Positions 42,301-51,101 of a stretch of DNA of 64,000 nucleotides are shown here, in pieces. The DNA is from Chloroflexota bacterium (GTDB lineage: Bacteria; Chloroflexota; Anaerolineae; 4572-78; J111), in assembly GCA_016860845.1 (NCBI GenBank), contig BOKF01000015.1, positions 1-64,000 on the forward strand. The letters are read 5' to 3'. A program made the position numbers and the translations under genes. Each line of letters opens with the position of its first letter. The stretch's first letter is position 1. Below the pieces are notes generated by a model. That model was not told the DNA's origin and did not search any database. It saw only the letters and a list, made by a program, of their open reading frames with translations.

Positions 42301-43676
42301 AGACCAGGCAGGGCGGTTGGGGTAAGTGTTGGCGTGGCTGTGTCTGTGGGTGTAGCTGTAGCCGTAGCCGTCGGCGTGGCTGTAGGGGTTTGAGTGGGAG
42401 TACGGGTTGGAGCAGTGGTGGCAGTTGCGGGCGATGGTTCGGATGTATCTGAAGGCCGTCTGGTTGAGGTGGGGTCAACAGGTGAGACGGATGTGGCGGT
42501 AGGCTGGCCGGTTGAAGTGGGGACGGCAGATGTACTGGTCGGCGCGGGCGTAGCCGAAGGCACAAGCGGAGTGACTGTAGCCGGTGGTGCGGCCGGAGTT
42601 GGTGAAATGGGCAGCGTCGTAGGCGTAAACAAAGGCAAGGTTGGCAGGGGCAGCCTGGGAGTGGGGGTAGAAGGGATAAACGGCGTGGCCGTCGCGTCTG
42701 AGATCGGCGTAGGCGTTGGTCCGGCTGGTTCCGGAGTGGAAGGCTGCCCGGTCGGGCTAACCACGGCCACAACTGCCTCTGGCTGGGACAATGTGTCCCC
42801 ACAATCAATAATCAGGCGGGGGCCAAGTCGGCCGGTTAAGCCGCTGGTTTTTATATTGCCCTGGCTGTCTGCCTCTCGGCTGTAATAGCTATGGGTTGAG
42901 TTAGTAGAGAGTTGCAGTTCCAGCATCAGCCCGTTATTGGGGTGACGGCCCAGCAGCCAATCACGAACAAGGTCGGTTACATCCCAGGCATGGCCCTTGA
43001 TCGCAGCCAGCGGGCCGGCGCGATATTGAAGCAAAGCTCCAGGTTGGTTAGACCAGTGGGTGGTGGATTCTTGAAAAGGGTCTGCCAGATTAAAAAGACG
43101 GACAGGCAGTGTGGCCGGATCGGCTGGCATGGCCAGGCTCATTTCCAGGCGGGCGCTGTGAATAAAAGCGCCTGGCGGGATGGTACTGTCAGGGCTGAAG
43201 TGCAGCAGCAGACGTGTGACCTGGTCTCCATTACGTTCTAATTGCAGGATAGGATCATTTCCATGAAGAGTGGTTGGATTAGCGGAGTCGGCCCAGGTAT
43301 CCTGATCGGTGTAGAAAACATGAAGGCCTTGACAGGCTGCAGGCGTAACAAAGGGGACCGGCGTTTGTAAACTGTTAAGTAAGACCGCCTGCCGCGTGCC
43401 CAAATCTGTGACGCCTGGCTCCCGGTCACGGATGGTATCCCAGATGATATCCAGCCTCACGCCGGGGACGAAGATGAAGTTGGGATTGGCCCGGTAATCC
43501 GCTTGCAGAGCAGAGTGAATATTAACGGGGATGAATTGAGGGCCGTGGTTACGGGTAGTGCCTTGAATCAAAAACAGTCCGGCCAGACAGAGGATGCCCA
43601 AGAGTGGCAGCAACAACAGCAAAAATTCCCAACGCCGCCGGTTGCGGGGGTTGGCCGGGCGTTTCAGCCTGCTCAC
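39369..43676 (-). CDS. Large surface protein with DNRLRE domains and seven Calx-beta repeats
   Basis: A 1,435-residue exported protein. A basic N-terminus and one hydrophobic helix (about 17-39) act as a signal anchor. Then come a DNRLRE-type beta domain (about 145-290), a Pro/Thr/Ser-rich stalk (about 300-450), six near-identical 112-residue Calx-beta repeats (about 459-1130), a second DNRLRE domain (about 1140-1305) and a seventh, diverged Calx-beta unit. It ends in PIYLPLIRK, a tail style I associate with secreted Chloroflexota proteins. Calx-beta units bind calcium and mediate adhesion. Its start overlaps the cyclase gene by four bases. Confidence 0.9.
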   Translation of the reverse strand: MSRLKRPANPRNRRRWEFLLLLLPLLGILCLAGLFLIQGTTRNHGPQFIPVNIHSALQADYRANPNFIFVPGVRLDIIWDTIRDREPGVTDLGTRQAVLLNSLQTPVPFVTPAACQGLHVFYTDQDTWADSANPTTLHGNDPILQLERNGDQVTRLLLHFSPDSTIPPGAFIHSARLEMSLAMPADPATLPVRLFNLADPFQESTTHWSNQPGALLQYRAGPLAAIKGHAWDVTDLVRDWLLGRHPNNGLMLELQLSTNSTHSYYSREADSQGNIKTSGLTGRLGPRLIIDCGDTLSQPEAVVAVVSPTGQPSTPEPAGPTPTPISDATATPFIPSTPTPRLPLPTLPLFTPTTLPISPTPAAPPATVTPLVPSATPAPTSTSAVPTSTGQPTATSVSPVDPTSTRRPSDTSEPSPATATTAPTRTPTQTPTATPTATATATPTDTATPTLTPTALPGLSINDVTVTEGNAGTVNAAFTVSLSGASGQTVTVNFTSADNTATAPADYTSTGGTLTFAPGVTSQPVTVIVQGDIFDELDETFFVNLSGATNATIADGQGLGAITDDDAIPTLSINDVTVTEGDTGTINAVFTVSLSAASAQTVTVNFASADNTATASADYTATGGTLTFAPGITSQPVTVIVQGDILDELDETFFINLSGAANATIADNQGLGTITDDDAIPTLSINDITVTEGNAGTVNAVFTVSLSAASGQTVTVNFTTTDNTATAPADYTATGGTLTFAPGVTSQPVTVIVQGDTLDELDETFFVNLSGAANATIADNQGLGTITDDDATPTLSINDVTVTEGNAGTVNAAFTVSLSGASGQTVTVNFATADNTATAPADYTSTSGTLTFAPGVTSQPVTVIVQGDILDELDETFFVNLSGATNATIADGQGLGTITDDDATPTLSINDVTVTEGDTGTINAVFNVSLSAASGQTVTVNFATADNTATAPADYTSTGGTLTFAPGITSQPVTVIVQGDILDELDETFFVNLSGAVNATIADGQGLGTITDDDAIPTLSINDITVTEGNAGTVNAVFTVSLSGASGQTVTVNFATANNTATAPADYTSTGGTLTFAPGVTSQPVTIAVQGDTLDEPDETFFVNLSGAANAVISDGQGVGTIIDDDPTVGGCNSPVITLTATADTYLRSNQPDSNSGSDPDLRTKPPSNPRNALIQFDLSGVPANSVVTCAAFLLSQPSAATTGQNIQVHRVTAAWVENQATWNNRTSANPWTASGGDFDPTVVATFVPSATIHVINISPLAQFWVSNPAVNFGLLLEAQNVGNNGEIQYSSREGANPPQLVVEYLPALSINDVVVLEGDSGTTNAVFIVTMSSASSQTVSVDYTTADNTATTADNDYLAASGTLTFAPGVTTQPITVTLVGDTNVEGDEAFLVNLSSPANAAIADGQGIGLIQQDLSGFALPLAKPIYLPLIRK
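40287..42302. repeat. Six tandem 336-bp Calx-beta repeats
   Basis: Six units of 112 codons without spacers. Diagnostic residues recur with period three: GITSQP in units 2 and 5, DTLDE in 3 and 6, SGATNAT in 1 and 4. This indicates duplication of a three-unit (1,008-bp) block rather than one-by-one growth. Confidence 0.9.
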
Positions 43677-45919
43677 CCACTCTTCTCCTTTATGCCGGCC
43701 GGGGCTGGCTGCAATTGGTAAACCAGGAGTTGTTCGGCCTTGCCTCTGAAGGCATGCGCCCCCAGGGACTCTAATTGAAATTCGTGGCGGCGTTCTCGCA
43801 AAGCAAACAGGGTGTGCTGGCTAATCAAGGCGCTGCTTTCTTCGCCAAACTGGCGGGTCAGACTTTCGAGCCGGGTCGTCGTATTGACGGTATCGCCAAT
43901 AATGGTGTAATGCAGGCGGTCATTACTGCCCAGGCCGCCAGCGGTAACCGGCCCCGTATTAATACTGATGCCGACGGTGAAAGGCGGTTCGCCCCGGTCT
44001 GTGCGCCGGGCATTGAGTTGGGCAGTCGCCTCCAGCATTTGAAGCGCTGCCTGGCAAGCCTGGTAGGCGCTCTCCTGAGGCCGCTGCGGGCGCGGCAAGA
44101 CGCCAAAGAAAGCCATCATGGTGTCGCCCTCAATCTGGTTCACGACACCACCATTAGCCGTTATCAGGGGTACCATCTCGCCAAAAAATTCGTTGAGCCA
44201 GGTTAAAATGGTGGTGGGTTCGGCGGTTTCTGCGAGCCGGGTAAAGCCGCGGATATCACTGATTAATATAGTGGCTACGGTTTCATGCCCTTGCAGGCGC
44301 ACTTCACCCGAAGCAAAGCCTCGCCGCAGTTCCTCACGCACCTCCGGCGAAACGGTCCGCCCCAGTAAATCACGATAGGCCGAACCTTCGCGCAAGCCGG
44401 AAATCATCTGGTTAAAAGAGTGGGCCAAAACCGTCACTTCATCATTACCGGTGGCGGCGACCTGCACCTCTAAATCACCTTGAGCCACTTTGGTTGAAGC
44501 CTCGACCACTTGCAGCAGGGGGCGGGTGATCCGGTTAGCCATATAGATCCCCAGGACAATGATGAGTAAAAGAGCGACCGTGGTGAGGAGAAAAATCTGC
44601 AGGCGGGTAATCTGGCTGGGCCGGGCTAGAAATGTTTCGGCCAGGGCCACGCCGATTACCCCCAGGTCATTGTTGTTACGGGCTGCATCTGTCGTAATGT
44701 TAAATTCACGCGCTTCCCAGGGGCCGACGAGTTCGCTATAGGTAATACTGGCTACGGCTAACGGGCGCGTCAAACTATCTTTATCCTGCCGGGTTAAAAC
44801 AGTTGAGACCATCTCCGGGTTCAGGGGCAGGCTGGCCTGCTCCAATAAAGTAGAGGCCAGGGGTTGGCCGTTAAAATCGTAAAGGGTGGTATGGGCCAGG
44901 GTACTTTGCCGAGCTTGTTGGACCAAAGTAGGCAGCGATTTGCCGACCAAAATCGCCCCAACCAAGACCCCGTCATCGGTTACAATTGGCCCGGCCACAT
45001 AAAAGATATCGCCCCAGGCAGTTTGAGCCAACCCGGCATATTTGTCGCGCCCATTATCAACCTGCCCGGTTAAGACCTTTTGGACAAAGTCCCACCGGCC
45101 AAAAATCGTCTCACCTCGAGAGGCGTTGTAATCTTCCAGGGCGCCGCCCTGCCGGTGACGCAGTGAAAGTACACTGGCGCCGCGAGTATCGAGAATCTCA
45201 ATGGTTTCTACCTGGTAGTTAACGGCCAGAGGTAAGGCAAAGGTGCGCAGCCGTTCGGCATCGGCCGTTATGACGGCCTGGGGTACGCCCTGGGTATGGG
45301 CTAACAAACGCAGCGTTTCCAGCAGACGGTCTTCTTCTTTAACCATCCAATCGTTCGTTAATTTTCCGGCTTCAATCAATTGGTTGGTAAATCGTTCTTC
45401 AATGGTATCCAGCACTACCTGGCTGACCACAAAAGCGACAGCAGCGGCCAATACCAGCGCCAGTAAAACATACGGCAGCGTAATTTTCATCCGCACGGGG
45501 AAGCGGACCCGGGGCAATCTGGCCTGAACGGGTGAAATAGGGGTCCTCTTACTTTCCGGTTGTTCTAGCCGGGCGAGAGCCTGCTCCAGCTCGGTGCGGG
45601 TGAAGGGGGGGTGTAGAAAAAGCGGCGTTCCATATCGTTCTTTGGCCTGTAGCTCTTGCTGGGGGTCTGGGTAAGCGCTGGTAAACAGGATTTTGGTTTG
45701 GGGAAAGTGTGACGGCATCCGCTCCAGCAAATCCGACCAGCCCTGACCGGTTGAATGTAAATCAACCACCACCAATTCTGATTGGGCCTGCTCCAGAAGC
45801 AAGAGCGCTTCTGCCGGGTCCGGCGCATGCCTGACCTGGTGGCCCTGTTCTCTAAATAGATTGAGGAGAAACTGGGTTGAGTTTGAGTGGGGTTGGGCTA
45901 TCAAGACCTGGAAGGGCAT
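43673..45919 (-). CDS. Receiver-sensor-HAMP adenylate/guanylate cyclase
   Basis: A 748-residue transmembrane signalling protein. Residues 1-120 are a receiver-like domain with Asp53 in VVVDLHST. A transmembrane helix at about 147-170 leads to an extracytoplasmic sensor (about 170-435, dCache-like), a second transmembrane helix (about 440-463), a HAMP linker, and a class III cyclase domain starting ILISDIRGFTRLAE near 545 with NQIEGDTMMAFFG. A receiver ahead of the first transmembrane helix is an unusual order. It should make cAMP or cGMP. Part of a five-gene signalling cluster. Confidence 0.9.
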   Translation of the reverse strand: MPFQVLIAQPHSNSTQFLLNLFREQGHQVRHAPDPAEALLLLEQAQSELVVVDLHSTGQGWSDLLERMPSHFPQTKILFTSAYPDPQQELQAKERYGTPLFLHPPFTRTELEQALARLEQPESKRTPISPVQARLPRVRFPVRMKITLPYVLLALVLAAAVAFVVSQVVLDTIEERFTNQLIEAGKLTNDWMVKEEDRLLETLRLLAHTQGVPQAVITADAERLRTFALPLAVNYQVETIEILDTRGASVLSLRHRQGGALEDYNASRGETIFGRWDFVQKVLTGQVDNGRDKYAGLAQTAWGDIFYVAGPIVTDDGVLVGAILVGKSLPTLVQQARQSTLAHTTLYDFNGQPLASTLLEQASLPLNPEMVSTVLTRQDKDSLTRPLAVASITYSELVGPWEAREFNITTDAARNNNDLGVIGVALAETFLARPSQITRLQIFLLTTVALLLIIVLGIYMANRITRPLLQVVEASTKVAQGDLEVQVAATGNDEVTVLAHSFNQMISGLREGSAYRDLLGRTVSPEVREELRRGFASGEVRLQGHETVATILISDIRGFTRLAETAEPTTILTWLNEFFGEMVPLITANGGVVNQIEGDTMMAFFGVLPRPQRPQESAYQACQAALQMLEATAQLNARRTDRGEPPFTVGISINTGPVTAGGLGSNDRLHYTIIGDTVNTTTRLESLTRQFGEESSALISQHTLFALRERRHEFQLESLGAHAFRGKAEQLLVYQLQPAPAGIKEKSG

Positions 45920-46059
45920 AACTTACCTCGAAAATAGAGCGCTGATCACCGAGTGCAAAACTTCTCATTGAAATAACTGCCCGCCGCCAATGACCATGGT
46001 TATTATAGCATCCTGGGGTTTGAACCCGGTTTGAGGGACTAAAAAGTTGAGTTAGGTAA

Positions 46060-46446
46060 TTATGTAACCTCATCGGTATGGGGAGTGGTGGATTGAATGA
46101 GACTCTTTAATTGAGAAACCAATACTCCCATCGGGGCCGGTTTGAGCAAGTACTCATCCGCGCCAGCTTCCAGGGCTTGCATGACCCCATTGGAGTCAAT
46201 TACCGCCGAGACGATTAAAATCGGGGCCTGGCTGAAGGCGCGGATAGCCCGGCATGTCTCCCAACCGCTCAGGCCCGGCATCATCAAATCCAGCATAATC
46301 ACATCGGGCTGTAATTGACGGGCGGCCTCAATTCCGGCTGCGCCCGAATGAGTTACAAACACCTCAAATAAGCCCTGGGGGAGCTTTTCCTGAAGCATCG
46401 TGGTAAAGAGTATTTCGTCATCAATAATCAATAGTTTGGCCGGCAC
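46060..46446 (-). CDS. Single-domain response regulator
   Basis: A 128-residue CheY-like receiver with LLIIDDE, phospho-acceptor Asp53 in VIMLDLMMPG, and the conserved lysine in YLLKPAP. It has no output domain, so it probably relays phosphate or acts by protein contact. It lies four bases after the REC-kinase gene and upstream of the cyclase gene, in the same orientation. Confidence 0.93.
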   Translation of the reverse strand: MPAKLLIIDDEILFTTMLQEKLPQGLFEVFVTHSGAAGIEAARQLQPDVIMLDLMMPGLSGWETCRAIRAFSQAPILIVSAVIDSNGVMQALEAGADEYLLKPAPMGVLVSQLKSLIQSTTPHTDEVT

Positions 46447-46449
46447 CTT

Positions 46450-47544
46450 TTAAATTTCCACGATAAAAATAGATCCGGTTGGTAGGTTAGGCTCAACATA
46501 GATCCGCCCGCCATGCGCTTCAGTGACCATTTTACAAAAAGCCAGTCCCAGCCCTACTTGGGGGACGCCTCGAAGTTTCAACTCAACAATTTCAAACTTA
46601 TCAAAGATACGCTCGTAATGCTCGGGAGCGATACCAGGGCCTTCGTCTATAACTTTAACCCGTAGCTGGGGTGAGTCTGATGCCTCGTTTTTAGGCTCCA
46701 GGTATTCTACTCGCACGGTGACGTGACTATTAGCCGGTGAAAATTTTAGCGCATTAGAAATCAGGTTATCCAATAATCGTTGGAACATGTTGGCGTCAAG
46801 ACAGATTGGGCGCGACTCAGCCGGCAATTCGAACACGAGTTCAATTTTTCTGGATTGGGCGATTATTTTGTGCGTTCTCTGCACTTGTTGGATAAGCTGG
46901 TTTACTTCCACAAGTGACCGATTCAAGATGGGCTGGTCAGACTCAACTTTGGTCAGCATCAACAAATCGTTTAAAAACGAGTCTAACTGATGAGCTTGTT
47001 TCTTGATTTCATTAATTCCAGTCAGAGTCTCAGGGGCATTAGCATTCTTTAGCAGTAATAACTCGCTAAAGCCCATAATGACCGCCAGGGGAGTTCTGAC
47101 GTCATGCACAATCATCTGGGCCAGGTTTTCGCGCAAAAGCAGCGTTGCCTCTAACCGGTCATATTGTTGTTTTATCCGCACCATTGAGCGCACGCGCGCC
47201 CGCAGCTCAAGCTCACTCACCGGCTTGCGTAAAAAGTCATTGGCTCCGGCCGCAAAACCGGTAACCAAATCCTCTTTGTTGACCAGGGCTGTCACCAGGA
47301 TGATCGGAATATGCTGCCAGCGCTCGTCCGCTTTAAGACGCCGGCAGACTTCAAAACCATCAACAACCGGCATCATCACATCCAACAGAATCACATCTGG
47401 ATTGATTGTCTCAATGTGGGTCAGAACCTCGACGCCGCTGTTGGCAAAAACCAGGTTGTATCCCTCCGAATATAAAAATCCCTCCATTAGATCGCGGGCG
47501 ACCCGTTCATCGTCAACAATCAGGATAGTAGCCGTACCGCTCAT
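46450..47544 (-). CDS. Receiver-histidine kinase hybrid
   Basis: A 364-residue soluble protein: receiver at 1-120 (Asp55 in VILLDVMMPV), a coiled linker, HisKA with His147 in IVHDVRTPLAVIMG, and an ATP-binding domain with VIDEGPGIAPEH and GLGLAFCKMV. The receiver-first order suggests it takes phosphate from, or is gated by, the large membrane kinase whose stop it overlaps by four bases. Cytoplasmic. Confidence 0.93.
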   Translation of the reverse strand: MSGTATILIVDDERVARDLMEGFLYSEGYNLVFANSGVEVLTHIETINPDVILLDVMMPVVDGFEVCRRLKADERWQHIPIILVTALVNKEDLVTGFAAGANDFLRKPVSELELRARVRSMVRIKQQYDRLEATLLLRENLAQMIVHDVRTPLAVIMGFSELLLLKNANAPETLTGINEIKKQAHQLDSFLNDLLMLTKVESDQPILNRSLVEVNQLIQQVQRTHKIIAQSRKIELVFELPAESRPICLDANMFQRLLDNLISNALKFSPANSHVTVRVEYLEPKNEASDSPQLRVKVIDEGPGIAPEHYERIFDKFEIVELKLRGVPQVGLGLAFCKMVTEAHGGRIYVEPNLPTGSIFIVEI

Positions 47545-50111
47545 GCGAAATCTCCTCTAAGCTGGGCTTTAATCGTCTTAACCAATTTTTCTAAGTGGAC
47601 CGGCTTGCTCAGATAATCATTAGCGCCAGCTTCCAGGCAGCGCTCCCGATCCCCTGGCATAGCCAGGGACGTCACGGCGATAATCGGAATCGGGGCCAGC
47701 GCAGCGTCGGCCCGGAGGCGGCGAGTTGCTTCCAATCCATCCATAACTGGCATTTGAATATCCATCAGGATGAGGTTGGGTTGCTCTTCCTGCGTTCTGT
47801 CAACAGCCTCTTTACCGTTGCGAACGACGGTGACTTGATAGCCGACGGCCTGTAGATAATCTTGAAACAGGCTGATATTATCCTCATTATCGTCGGCTAA
47901 TAAAATTCGGTAAGGTTGTCCGTTTGGGGCCAGGGTTAGCTCCGTTAGGCTGGCCTCTGGGCCGGCCGCCTCGGCTGAGTGGACCTCTCTGACCGGCTTG
48001 GTCCAGGGAAGTGAAAAAGTAAAACGGCTGCCCTGGTTGACCTGGCTTTCTACAGAAACGCTCCCGCCGTGTAGTTCGGCCATCCGGAATACCAGCGATA
48101 ACCCCAAGCCGGTGCCGCTGTACTGCCGAGCCAGGCGGCTATCGAGTTGCACAAAAGGCTTGAAGAGACGCTTCAGATCTTCGGGAGCAATGCCGATACC
48201 GGTATCCCAAACGGTAAAATGAACGACCTGCTCGGCTTTGTCTCCCCTCACCTCCAGCCCAATCTGGCCTCCCTCAGGGGTAAACTTGACCGCATTACTC
48301 AACAGGTTGACTAACATCTGCTTAAGGCGGCGCTCGTCGGCCTGTATTTCGGCGACCTGGTCAATAACAGCTTCGGCTACTTGAAGCTGTTTCTTGAGGG
48401 CCAACTGTCTAATCATGCGCAGGCTGGCCTCGCAGACCGCCTCAATGGACACCGGGGCAATTTCCAGATCCATTTTACCGGCTTCAACTTTAGAGAGGTC
48501 CAGGATATCATTGATTACAGCCAGCAGGTGCGCGCCGCTCTCTTCAATATTTTTGGCAAATTTAAGCTGCCGCTCGTTGAGTGGCCCAAACACCCCGTTC
48601 TGTAATATCTCGGCAAACCCCAGAATGGAGTTCAAAGGGGTGCGCAACTCATGGCTCATCCCGGCCAAAAACTCATCTTTAAGCCGCGCTGCTTTGGCCA
48701 GTTCAGCATTGGCCCGGCTCAGTTCGGCGGTGCGTTCTTGCACTCGTTGGGCCAGCAAGCTGCGTTCTTCTTCGAGGCGTTCAAATAAACGGGCATTCTC
48801 GATAGCGCCAGCCGCCTGATTAGCCAGCAGTTGCGCCAGCGAGATTTCTTGACGGGTAAAAATTCGTTCTGTCCGGCTGTCCTCTAATTCAACCAGGCCC
48901 AAAACCTGGCCTTTAAAAATCATGGGCAGCAGCAGCCGTGTCTTGACGTTAGCCCGGTTCATATAGGCAAATTCGGCGGGATCAATATTGGGTTGATCGA
49001 GAGTCATCTGCTCACAGATCTGCTCTTCTAAAACCTCTCGCGTGACCGGGTATTCCGCCAGCCGCCGAATTTCGGCCGGCGATTTCGAGTCCCACCAGCC
49101 GGCGGGATCATACCCGGCCATGCCGGAAATCGTCTGCTCAACCGGATTCCATTCGGAGAGGATGCAAGTTTCAACCCCCAGCAGTTTGGTCATTTCATAA
49201 GTCACCGTGTCCAATACGTGGCGCAGGTCCAGGCTGGAGGTAATGATCATGCCGGCAGCCTGCAAGGTGGTCAACTCGTGGTTACGTTGGAGTATCTCAG
49301 CTCGAGTGCGGTTATGTGCGGTAAGGTCACGGGCTACCAGTTGAACAGCCAGCTTGCCCTGGTAGATAAAGGGGGTTTCCAGGGCTTCCACCTCAATCTC
49401 TGTTCCATCAAGCCGGATAAATTTTTGTTCAGTGAGGCTGCTTTTTTCGTGGGCTTTTTCCAATGGCGGGGATTGCTTGCTGTTCTGGCGTGGATGAGGC
49501 TGGATAAACTGGGCTGTAGATTGGCCGATAAGTGGGGTTGGACTGCTGGCTCCCAGTAATTTAGCTCCGGCCGGGTTAATAAAGAGAATTTTGCCGAGAT
49601 GATGGACAGCAATGCTATCAGGCGATGCTTCTGCCCACTGGTGGTAGAGTTCTTCGCTTTCATTCGCTTGCTCTTCGGCATGCTGGCGCTCGTCGAGTGG
49701 AGGGCGCCCCGGCTCAGGTGTTAAGCTTTCGTCTCCTACTGGCTGGCTTAACGGGTCAGGCATGGGGTCACGGGTCTGTTTTCCACCTGCCAGCATTTCG
49801 GCTGCTGGATCGGTGGAATTTTGTTCCATCCATGCCAACTCGGCCTGGTATTCCTCCAGCGGCTGGACGAAGTAATGTTTTAAACTCTGCCTTATTAGCC
49901 ACGCCGCCAGAATTCCCAACAAAATTATCCCTCCGCCATGGAGTACTCCATATTCACCTGGATTGAGCCAGAAGTAAACGATAATGGCGCCAAGGATAAT
50001 CAGGGGGATAATTATCAGGATAGTCAGGAGGATACGCAGACGCCGCTGCAAGTGTTGCAGTCGGGTTGAGAGAGGTGGTCTCGCAGTGGAAGGGGGGTGT
50101 GGGGGAATCAT
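47541..50111 (-). CDS. Membrane hybrid sensor kinase (PAS-GAF-HisKA-HATPase-REC)
   Basis: An 856-residue kinase at the head of the cluster. Two transmembrane helices at about 25-75 are followed by a PAS domain (about 150-265), a GAF domain (about 285-450), HisKA with the acceptor histidine in GMSHELRTPLNSILGF near 485, an ATP-binding domain with DTGIGIAPED and GTGLGLSLVF, and a C-terminal receiver with the Asp in LILMDIQMPVMDG. I chose the ATG at 50111, with AGGAGA five bases upstream. The downstream genes give a plausible phosphorelay to the cyclase. Confidence 0.92.
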   Translation of the reverse strand: MIPPHPPSTARPPLSTRLQHLQRRLRILLTILIIIPLIILGAIIVYFWLNPGEYGVLHGGGIILLGILAAWLIRQSLKHYFVQPLEEYQAELAWMEQNSTDPAAEMLAGGKQTRDPMPDPLSQPVGDESLTPEPGRPPLDERQHAEEQANESEELYHQWAEASPDSIAVHHLGKILFINPAGAKLLGASSPTPLIGQSTAQFIQPHPRQNSKQSPPLEKAHEKSSLTEQKFIRLDGTEIEVEALETPFIYQGKLAVQLVARDLTAHNRTRAEILQRNHELTTLQAAGMIITSSLDLRHVLDTVTYEMTKLLGVETCILSEWNPVEQTISGMAGYDPAGWWDSKSPAEIRRLAEYPVTREVLEEQICEQMTLDQPNIDPAEFAYMNRANVKTRLLLPMIFKGQVLGLVELEDSRTERIFTRQEISLAQLLANQAAGAIENARLFERLEEERSLLAQRVQERTAELSRANAELAKAARLKDEFLAGMSHELRTPLNSILGFAEILQNGVFGPLNERQLKFAKNIEESGAHLLAVINDILDLSKVEAGKMDLEIAPVSIEAVCEASLRMIRQLALKKQLQVAEAVIDQVAEIQADERRLKQMLVNLLSNAVKFTPEGGQIGLEVRGDKAEQVVHFTVWDTGIGIAPEDLKRLFKPFVQLDSRLARQYSGTGLGLSLVFRMAELHGGSVSVESQVNQGSRFTFSLPWTKPVREVHSAEAAGPEASLTELTLAPNGQPYRILLADDNEDNISLFQDYLQAVGYQVTVVRNGKEAVDRTQEEQPNLILMDIQMPVMDGLEATRRLRADAALAPIPIIAVTSLAMPGDRERCLEAGANDYLSKPVHLEKLVKTIKAQLRGDFA

Positions 50112-50264
50112 ATATCTCCTGGTAGAAAATGTGCAGTTTACTTCATTATACTCAATTTTAGCCAAATTTATAATAGGACAAGGGTATTTATTTGTCCAGG
50201 GTTTCACAAATTTACCGGATTTAAACTTTCTGAGCAAGCTCTCTTGGGCTATAATCTGCTGGCT

Positions 50265-51101
50265 ATGAACCAAAGCTCAAAATCGCCCAAATATACCTCC
50301 TGGAGTGACCTTGATCTCAACCGCTGGCGCGAGTATGAAGAGATTGAGACCGACTCGCTCTGGCTATATTCCAACCGGGCCAGCGGCGATGGGCACAAGC
50401 TTGACTACCATGGCAATTACATTCCTCAGATTGCCACGCAGATATTAACCCGTTACAGCAAAAAAGATGAAATCGTGTTGGATATGTTTCTCGGTTCCGG
50501 CACTACCGCCATTGAAGCCGCCCGGTTGGACCGGCGTTGTCTTGGGGTGGAACTGAAGCCAGAACTGGTTGAGTATGTGCGGGGTAAGATCAGGCCGGAC
50601 TTGCTTGAGTCGCGTATCCGGCTGTTGCAAGGCAACAGCGCTGCGCCGGAGACGGTTAACCAGATTACTGAAACTCTCCGAGCCATGCAGGCCGATGCCG
50701 CTCACCTGCTCATCCTCCATCCTCCCTACGCCGATATTATCAAGTTTTCCGACCGTCCTGACGACCTCTCCAACGCCCCGACCACTGCCGCTTTTCTGGA
50801 TGGCTTTGAAATCGTCGCCCGGAACGGCTACGAGTTGCTGGCCCCTGGCCGCTTCGCCGCGCTCATCATCGGCGACAAGTATGCCAATGGCGAGTTGGTT
50901 CCGCTCGGCTTCTGGTGCATGGAGCGCATGAACCGGGCCGGTTTCAAAACAAAGGCGATCATTGTCAAAAATATTGAGGGTAATGAGAAGGGCAAAGGTA
51001 AAAGCGCCAATCTCTGGCGTTATCGCGCGCTGGCGGGGGGGTATTATATCTTCAAACATGAGTATATTATGGTCTTCTTTAAACCAAAACGTGAAACGTG
51101 A
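50265..51101 (+). CDS. DNA methyltransferase (N6-adenine/N4-cytosine class)
   Basis: A 278-residue methyltransferase. The SAM-binding motif FLGSGTTAIEAA is near 78-89 and the catalytic motif reads HPPY, in LILHPPYADIIKFS near 149-162, where DPPY or NPPY is more usual. Motif I precedes the catalytic motif. I chose the ATG at 50265; a consensus TATAAT (50250-50255) ends nine bases before it, so the mRNA is probably leaderless. The next gene overlaps its end and looks like a nuclease, suggesting a type II restriction-modification pair. Confidence 0.85.
   Translation: MNQSSKSPKYTSWSDLDLNRWREYEEIETDSLWLYSNRASGDGHKLDYHGNYIPQIATQILTRYSKKDEIVLDMFLGSGTTAIEAARLDRRCLGVELKPELVEYVRGKIRPDLLESRIRLLQGNSAAPETVNQITETLRAMQADAAHLLILHPPYADIIKFSDRPDDLSNAPTTAAFLDGFEIVARNGYELLAPGRFAALIIGDKYANGELVPLGFWCMERMNRAGFKTKAIIVKNIEGNEKGKGKSANLWRYRALAGGYYIFKHEYIMVFFKPKRET

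Noticed and set aside
40287..42302. Regularly spaced repeats resembling an array such as CRISPR
   Set aside because: The repeats are contiguous 336-bp coding units with no spacers and translate cleanly as Calx-beta domains.
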